Notes under the pieces: generated by a model
What the model saw: the letters and a program-made list of their open reading frames with translations, nothing else
Database searches by the model: none
What the model was told of the DNA's origin: nothing
From: Noviherbaspirillum soli
GTDB lineage: Bacteria; Pseudomonadota; Gammaproteobacteria; Burkholderiales; Burkholderiaceae_D
Reading direction: 5' to 3'
NCBI RefSeq assembly: GCF_015352955.1
Contig: NZ_JACYOX010000015.1
Span: forward strand, 1 to 64,000
Length of the DNA stretch: 64,000 nt
Program-made: the position numbers and the translations under genes
Part shown: positions 59,542 through 64,000 of the stretch, piece after piece
Layout of the letters: each line of letters opens with the position of its first letter
Numbering within the stretch: position 1 is the first letter of the stretch

Positions 59542-59803
59542 GTTCCCGGCGTGGACGCAATCCTTGCCGGGACCAGGGCCGGGAACAATCTGGCTGCACG
59601 GTGGCGATGATTTATCTTGATGCGGGAGATCACAGCAGCACCGTATAAAGCCGCGCGCCGACGCTTGCGGCTCCCGCAACCCGTTTGCATTTTCTGCAGC
59701 GGGGTGTGAGCTAACAGACCGATGAGCTGGACTCGCCGTTCCTATACTCCCTGCTGTCTGCCGAGATGCCTGCTTCCACCGATTTCCGACCCATGATGCT
59801 CCC

Positions 59804-60751
59804 ATGTCCGCAATCCAACCTGAAATGCCGTTCTTCATCATCCTCAATGCCGCATCCGGCCATCGTGAATCCGACGTCACGCGGGCAATCATTGCGCGCG
59901 TGATGCAGGAAGCGGGACGCGAGCATCACCTGCGCCTGGTGGAGGATCCTGCCGATCTTGCCGAGGTGGCGCGGACGGCCGTGCTGGACGCCAATCATGT
60001 CGGCGGCGCGGTGGTGGTGGCCGGCGGCGATGGCACCATCAATACGGTGGCCAATGCGGTGCTGGCCAGCGCATGCCCGCTGGGCGTGCTGCCGCATGGC
60101 ACCTTCAATTATTTCGGCCGGACCCACGGCATACCGGAAGATCCGGAACAGGCGGTGCGCATGCTGCTGACCGCTACGCCGCATGCGGTGCAGGTGGGGC
60201 TGGTCAACGACAGGGCTTTCCTGGTCAATGCCAGCCTGGGGCTGTATCCCAGGCTGCTGGAAGACAGGGAGGCCTGGAAGAAGCAATATGGCCGCAGCCG
60301 GCTGGTGGCCTTGTGGGCCGGACTGGCCAGCGTGCTGCGCGCCCGGCGGCAACTGCGCCTGCGGCTGGAGAAAGATGGCGAAGTCGCTGGCTGGCGCACG
60401 CCAACGCTGTTTGTCGGCAATAACCGGCTGCAGCTGGAGCAGATCGGCATGCCGGAAGCCCCGGCGCTGGACCAGGGTTTCCTGGTGGCGATCGCGCCGC
60501 ATCCGGTTGGCACCCTCTCGCTGCTCTGGCTGGCGCTGCGAGGCGCGCTCGGCAGCCTGGGCGATGCAAAACATGTGCGCAGCTTCCTGCTGCGCGAACT
60601 GGAAGTCATGCGGGCCGGACGGCGCACGCGCACCATCAAGGTGGCGGTCGACGGCGAAATCATGCAGATGGCCGAACCCCTGCGCTTCCGGGTGTCGCCG
60701 CAGCCGCTCTACCTGCTGAAAAACGGCGCGCCGGCGGGTGAGGCAGCATGA
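59804..60751 (+). CDS. Diacylglycerol/lipid kinase family protein
   Basis: A 315-residue kinase of the DAGK-catalytic (YegS/DgkB-like) family, phosphorylating a lipid such as diacylglycerol or a sphingoid base. The nucleotide-binding GGDGT is at 74-78 (VVVAGGDGTINTVANAVL), preceded by FFIILNAASGH near 10-20 and followed by LGVLPHGTFNYFGRTHGIP near 92-110. The C-terminal beta-sandwich half includes LRLRLEKDG and TIKVAVDGEIMQMAEPLRFRV. Its stop overlaps the metallophosphoesterase start (ATGA at 60748), so the two are coupled. Confidence 0.9.
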   Translation: MSAIQPEMPFFIILNAASGHRESDVTRAIIARVMQEAGREHHLRLVEDPADLAEVARTAVLDANHVGGAVVVAGGDGTINTVANAVLASACPLGVLPHGTFNYFGRTHGIPEDPEQAVRMLLTATPHAVQVGLVNDRAFLVNASLGLYPRLLEDREAWKKQYGRSRLVALWAGLASVLRARRQLRLRLEKDGEVAGWRTPTLFVGNNRLQLEQIGMPEAPALDQGFLVAIAPHPVGTLSLLWLALRGALGSLGDAKHVRSFLLRELEVMRAGRRTRTIKVAVDGEIMQMAEPLRFRVSPQPLYLLKNGAPAGEAA

Positions 60752-61611
60752 GCCTGGTGATCCAGATTTCCGATACGCATTTCGGCACCGAGCAGGCCGA
60801 CGTGGTGGAGGCGCTGGTGCGCCTGGTCCGGGAACAGGCGCCCGACCTGGTGGTGCTGTCCGGCGACATTACCCAACGCGCCCGGCGCAGCCAGTTCGCC
60901 GCCGCGCGCGTCTTCGTCGACCGCCTTGCGCCGACGCCGCTGGTCGCCATTCCGGGCAACCACGACATACCGCTGCTCAATGTCGGCCTGCGCCTCCTCG
61001 CGCCGTATGCCAATTACCGGCGCGCCTTCGGCGAGGAACTCGAGCCGGAGTTCGAGCAGCCGCACCTGCTGGTGGTGACCGTCAATACCACGCGGCCCTA
61101 CAAGCATGCAGACGGCGAAGTCTCGCCGGCCCAGATACAGCGCGTCGCCGCCAGGCTGGAGGCCTCGCCGGCGGCGCAGTTGCGCATCGTGGTGACGCAC
61201 CAGCCGATCTGCGCGCTGTTGCCGGAGGACGAATGCAACGTGCTGCACGGCAGCACCGCCGCGGTGCGGCGCTGGGCGGAGGCGGGGGCCGACCTGATCC
61301 TGGGCGGCCATATCCATCTGCCCTATGTATGCGCGCTGCATGAGCGGCATGACAAGGTGACGCGGCGATTGTGGGCCGTGCAGGCTGGCACTGCGGTATC
61401 GTCGCGGGTGCGGCATGGCGCCGGCAATTCGGTCAACCTGATCCGCTATGGCGACGGCGACGGCGACGGCCGGCGCCCGCCGCTGTCGTGCGCCGTGGAG
61501 CGCTGGGACTACCAGCACCAGACACGCCACTTCATGCCGGTAAACGTGATTGCGCTCGACCTGGACCGGGGCGCGGCACAAAGTACGTCAAACGAAATTT
61601 CCAACGACTGA
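60748..61611 (+). CDS. Calcineurin-like metallophosphoesterase
   Basis: A 287-residue phosphoesterase with an intact dimetal site: Asp9/His11 (ISDTHFG), Asp40 (SGDITQRA), Asn71-His72 (PGNHDIP), the VTHQPI histidine near 151 and GGHIHLPY near 190-197. The lack of a signal peptide puts it in the cytoplasm. It resembles the CpdA/UDP-2,3-diacylglucosamine-type class in size, but substrate is not known. It is translationally coupled to the lipid kinase, so it may act on the same or a related phospholipid product; that is inference. The C-terminal part lacks further domains. Confidence 0.9.
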   Translation: MSLVIQISDTHFGTEQADVVEALVRLVREQAPDLVVLSGDITQRARRSQFAAARVFVDRLAPTPLVAIPGNHDIPLLNVGLRLLAPYANYRRAFGEELEPEFEQPHLLVVTVNTTRPYKHADGEVSPAQIQRVAARLEASPAAQLRIVVTHQPICALLPEDECNVLHGSTAAVRRWAEAGADLILGGHIHLPYVCALHERHDKVTRRLWAVQAGTAVSSRVRHGAGNSVNLIRYGDGDGDGRRPPLSCAVERWDYQHQTRHFMPVNVIALDLDRGAAQSTSNEISND

Positions 61612-61623
61612 CAAGGAGCGTAT

Positions 61624-62553
61624 ATGGCAGCTAGCAACCTGTTGGCGCTGATCGATGATATTGCCAGCATCCTCGACGATGTCTCGGTGATGGCCAAGGT
61701 CGCCGCAAAGAAAACCACCGGTGTCCTGGGCGACGACCTGGCGCTGAATGCGCAGCAGGTCACCGGCGTCAATGCCGACCGCGAACTGCCGGTGGTATGG
61801 GCCGTGGCCAAGGGCTCGATGATCAACAAGGCGATCCTGGTGCCGGCCGCGCTGGCCATCAGCGCCTTCGCGCCATGGCTGGTCACGCCGCTGCTGATGA
61901 TAGGCGGCGCCTTCCTGTGCTACGAAGGCTTCGAGAAGCTGGCGCACCGGTTCTGGCCGCACGGCGGCGACGCCGGGCATGAAGCGCTGGCGCATGCGCT
62001 GGCCGATCCGAAGGTAGACATGGTTGCAATGGAAAAGGACAAGATCAAGGGCGCGGTGCGCACCGACTTCATCCTGTCGGCCGAGATCATTGCGATCACG
62101 CTGGGGGTGGTGGCCAACGCGCCGCTGGCAACCCAGGTGCTGGTGCTGTCGGGTATTGCGGTGGCGATGACCATCGGCGTATACGGCCTGGTGGCCGGCA
62201 TCGTCAAGCTCGATGACGGCGGCCTTTACCTGAGCCGGCGGCCAGGGCCGGGAGCAGGCTTTCAGCGGGCGCTGGGGCGGGTGATCCTGGCTGGCGCGCC
62301 CAAGCTGATGAAGCTGCTGTCCATCGTCGGCACCGCCGCGATGTTCATGGTCGGCGGCGGCATCCTGGTGCATGGCATACCGGCACTGGGAGAGTGGCTG
62401 CATCATCTGGAAGAAGCCGCGCATGCGGTGCCCGGCGTGGGCGGCGTGCTGGGATGGGTGGCCAGCGCTGCCGGTGGCGCGGTGGCGGGCGTGGTTGCGG
62501 GCGCTATCGTGTTCATGGCGGTTGGCCTGGTCAAGAAGCTGATCAAGCGATAG
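61624..62553 (+). CDS. DUF808 family inner-membrane protein (YedI-like)
   Basis: A 309-residue membrane protein of the DUF808/YedI family of unknown function. The N-terminal soluble part carries the family signature [38 protein letters not shown] (about 6-43, continuous). Then hydrophobic segments at about 77-100, 155-176, 179-200, 225-250 and 275-305 follow. GGAG lies near the ATG at 61624. It is 12 bases downstream of the metallophosphoesterase gene and likely in the same transcript. Confidence 0.88.
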   Translation: MAASNLLALIDDIASILDDVSVMAKVAAKKTTGVLGDDLALNAQQVTGVNADRELPVVWAVAKGSMINKAILVPAALAISAFAPWLVTPLLMIGGAFLCYEGFEKLAHRFWPHGGDAGHEALAHALADPKVDMVAMEKDKIKGAVRTDFILSAEIIAITLGVVANAPLATQVLVLSGIAVAMTIGVYGLVAGIVKLDDGGLYLSRRPGPGAGFQRALGRVILAGAPKLMKLLSIVGTAAMFMVGGGILVHGIPALGEWLHHLEEAAHAVPGVGGVLGWVASAAGGAVAGVVAGAIVFMAVGLVKKLIKR

Positions 62554-62717
62554 AGCAGGGGCGACCGCATGGTCTGCCCTGGCCGGCAGGGATATCAGCG
62601 CGCCGTTGCCGCTGCAAGCGGCCTGCCAGAAATCTCTGCCGAGCCTGGCGTCAGGGGCCGCCCCCACGCTTCATTACCTGGCGGCTCTGCATGCCTATCT
62701 ACTCTTGGTGAAGATGG

Positions 62718-62747
62718 TTGCACATAATTTCAATTTAATTGCACATA
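62718..62747 (+). promoter_or_regulatory. Direct repeat upstream of ugpB
   Basis: TTGCACATA occurs at 62718-62726 and again at 62739-62747, exactly 21 bases apart (two helical turns), in an AT-rich stretch. A TATATT (62761-62766) downstream could be the -10. A candidate operator for the ugp operon; the protein that binds is not known. Confidence 0.4.
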
Positions 62748-62859
62748 CGTTCAACATCAGTTATATTCTCGCCAGCTTTCAGGCTGGCAAGGCTGCCGCG
62801 CCAGCCCCTTCCGCACGCCAGATTACTTCAGCGGAACAGAATACTGACAGGAGACCCGT

Positions 62860-64000
62860 ATGTTTCACGCCAAAAAGGCCTTGTGCGCCGCTGGCCTTTG
62901 CGCCTCTTTCCTGAGCCCTGCTCAGGCAGCCACTGAAATTCAATGGTGGTACTCCCAGACCGGCGCAGTGAGCGACCGGGTGCTGGAACTGGCCGACCAG
63001 TTCAACAAGAGTCAGTCCGACTACAAGGTCATCGCCACTTACAAGGGCGGTTACGACGAGGCGATGGCAGCCGCGATCGCCGCCTTCCGTGCCGGCAACG
63101 CGCCCAACATCCTGCAGGTGTTCGAAGTCGGCACCGCCACGATGATGTACGCCAAGGGCGCGGTGGTGCCGGTGGCCGAATTGATGAAAAAGGCCGGCGA
63201 GACTTTCGACCCGTCCGCTTACGTGCCTGCCGTGTCTGGCTATTACACCTCGGCCCGCGGCGAGATGCAGTCGCTGCCGTTCAATGCCTCGACCACGGTC
63301 TTCTTCTACAACAAGGACAAGTTCGCCAAGGCCGGCCTGGACCCGGAAAAGCCGCCGGTCACATGGCAGGACGTGGTGTCGGCCGCGGCCAAGCTGAAGG
63401 CCAGCGGCGAGCGCTGCGCCTATACCACCGGCTGGCAGTCCTGGGTGCACCTGGAAAGCTTTTCGGCCTGGCATAACGTGGAATTCGCCAGCAAGGGCAA
63501 CGGTCTGGGCGGTTTGGACACCCGGCTGAAGTTCAATAGCCCGCTGCATGTGCGCCATATCGAGAACCTGGCCAACTGGGCCAAGCAAGGTTACTTCACC
63601 TATGGCGGCCGCAAGAGCGAGCCGGATGCCAAGTTCTATTCCGGCGAATGCGCGATGATCACGTCGTCCAGCGCCACCTATGCCAACATCGCCAGGAACG
63701 CCAAGTTCAAGTTCGCGGTGGCGGCATTGCCGTATTACAGCGACGTGCCCGGCGCGCCGCAGAACACCGTGCTGGGCGGCGCCTCGCTGTGGGCCATGAG
63801 CGGCAAGAGCGCCAATGAGAATAAGGGCGTGGCGCGCTTCTTCAAGTTCCTGTCGCAGCCCGAGGTGCAGGCCAAGTGGCACCAGGACACCAACTATCTG
63901 CCCACCACCAGGGTGGCTTACGATCTGACCAGCAAGTCGGGCTTTTACCAGAAGAACCCCGGCACCGACATCGCCGTGCAGCAGATGATCGTCAAGACCA
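62860..64000 (+). CDS. ugpB: sn-Glycerol-3-phosphate ABC transporter periplasmic binding protein (3' end outside window)
   Basis: UgpB binds sn-glycerol-3-phosphate and glycerophosphodiesters for the UgpABCE importer. The frame opens at the ATG at 62860 with MFHAKKALCAAGLCASFL, a signal peptide ending SPAQA, and runs off the window end after 380 codons (family about 435). Family markers are EIQWWYSQTG near 27-36, FEVGTATMMYAKGAVVPV near 87-104, LPFNASTTVFFYNKDKF and TTGWQSWVHLESFSAWHN, plus SSSATYANI and GGASLWAMSG. A GACAGGAG ribosome binding site precedes the start by 6 bases. The permease genes presumably follow outside the window. Confidence 0.95.
   Translation, partial: MFHAKKALCAAGLCASFLSPAQAATEIQWWYSQTGAVSDRVLELADQFNKSQSDYKVIATYKGGYDEAMAAAIAAFRAGNAPNILQVFEVGTATMMYAKGAVVPVAELMKKAGETFDPSAYVPAVSGYYTSARGEMQSLPFNASTTVFFYNKDKFAKAGLDPEKPPVTWQDVVSAAAKLKASGERCAYTTGWQSWVHLESFSAWHNVEFASKGNGLGGLDTRLKFNSPLHVRHIENLANWAKQGYFTYGGRKSEPDAKFYSGECAMITSSSATYANIARNAKFKFAVAALPYYSDVPGAPQNTVLGGASLWAMSGKSANENKGVARFFKFLSQPEVQAKWHQDTNYLPTTRVAYDLTSKSGFYQKNPGTDIAVQQMIVKT

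Noticed and set aside
57157-59892. Minus-strand open frame of 911 codons opposite pnp
   Set aside because: Shadow of pnp, His/Asp/Gly-rich with no motif; pnp on the plus strand is unambiguous.

Overview
This window reads as chromosomal core genome of a high-GC betaproteobacterium. The gene set and local gene orders (eno-ftsB, dapA-bamC, hom-thrC-moeA-moaD-moaE, rpsF-priB-rpsR-rplI, panC/scpA/DUF3460, rpsO-pnp) point to Burkholderiales, most likely Oxalobacteraceae (Herbaspirillum/Noviherbaspirillum/Massilia-like). That family assignment is inference from gene content; no rRNA marker lies in the window. I see no prophage, insertion sequence, CRISPR array or plasmid gene.

Layout. 0-4.4 kb: end of enolase, ftsB, a tandem REP-type repeat, hslO with a gamma carbonic anhydrase, a DUF455 ferritin-like protein and a small lipoprotein. 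4.4-7.1 kb: an acyl-CoA synthetase divergent from an alpha/beta hydrolase around a perfect palindrome. 7.1-15.2 kb: trpH-like PHP gene, htpX, yciO, an M50 protease, trpS with a probable Fe-S motif, a methyltransferase, dapA, bamC and an MBL hydrolase. 15.2-25.4 kb: Ala-rich lipoprotein, roxA, slyD, mutS with a pseudo-phosphoesterase, an eroded EAL gene, an excisionase-HTH/receiver regulator with a divergent small HTH gene, rhlE and suhB. 25.5-33 kb: trmJ, lexA with two SOS boxes, the ribosomal rpsF operon with a candidate S6:S18 leader, a MarR regulator, dnaB, and a DUF47-pit phosphate uptake pair. 33-42.8 kb: PIN-PhoH ATPase, peroxiredoxin, Mth938-like protein, alaA-hom-thrC amino-acid genes, molybdopterin genes and crcB. 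43-54.6 kb: clpB with a sigma-32 promoter, a DnaA-box-rich intergenic region, panC, scpA, DUF3460, a BamE-like lipoprotein, GNAT, metG, gltX and a hybrid sensor kinase. 54.7-64 kb: five tRNA genes (Ala-Glu-Ala-Glu-Glu), a small heat-shock gene with a sigma-32 promoter, a second BamE-like lipoprotein, rpsO-pnp, a lipid kinase/phosphoesterase/DUF808 cluster and the start of ugpB.

Functional themes are translation (trpS, metG, gltX, tRNAs, ribosomal proteins, trmJ, roxA, pnp), replication and repair (mutS, lexA, priB, dnaB), proteostasis (clpB, hsp20, hslO, htpX, slyD), the aspartate family (dapA, hom, thrC) and envelope assembly (bamC and two BamE-like lipoproteins).

I found no convincing new multi-gene defence or biosynthetic system. 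The items most worth checking are the DnaA-box cluster at 45.6-46.0 kb, the paired REP (REPIN-like) repeat at 1.4 kb, the secreted pseudo-phosphoesterase coupled to mutS, the regulator pair at 21.8-23.0 kb beside an EAL remnant, the TrpS cysteine motif, and the two tandem-domain BamE-like lipoproteins.
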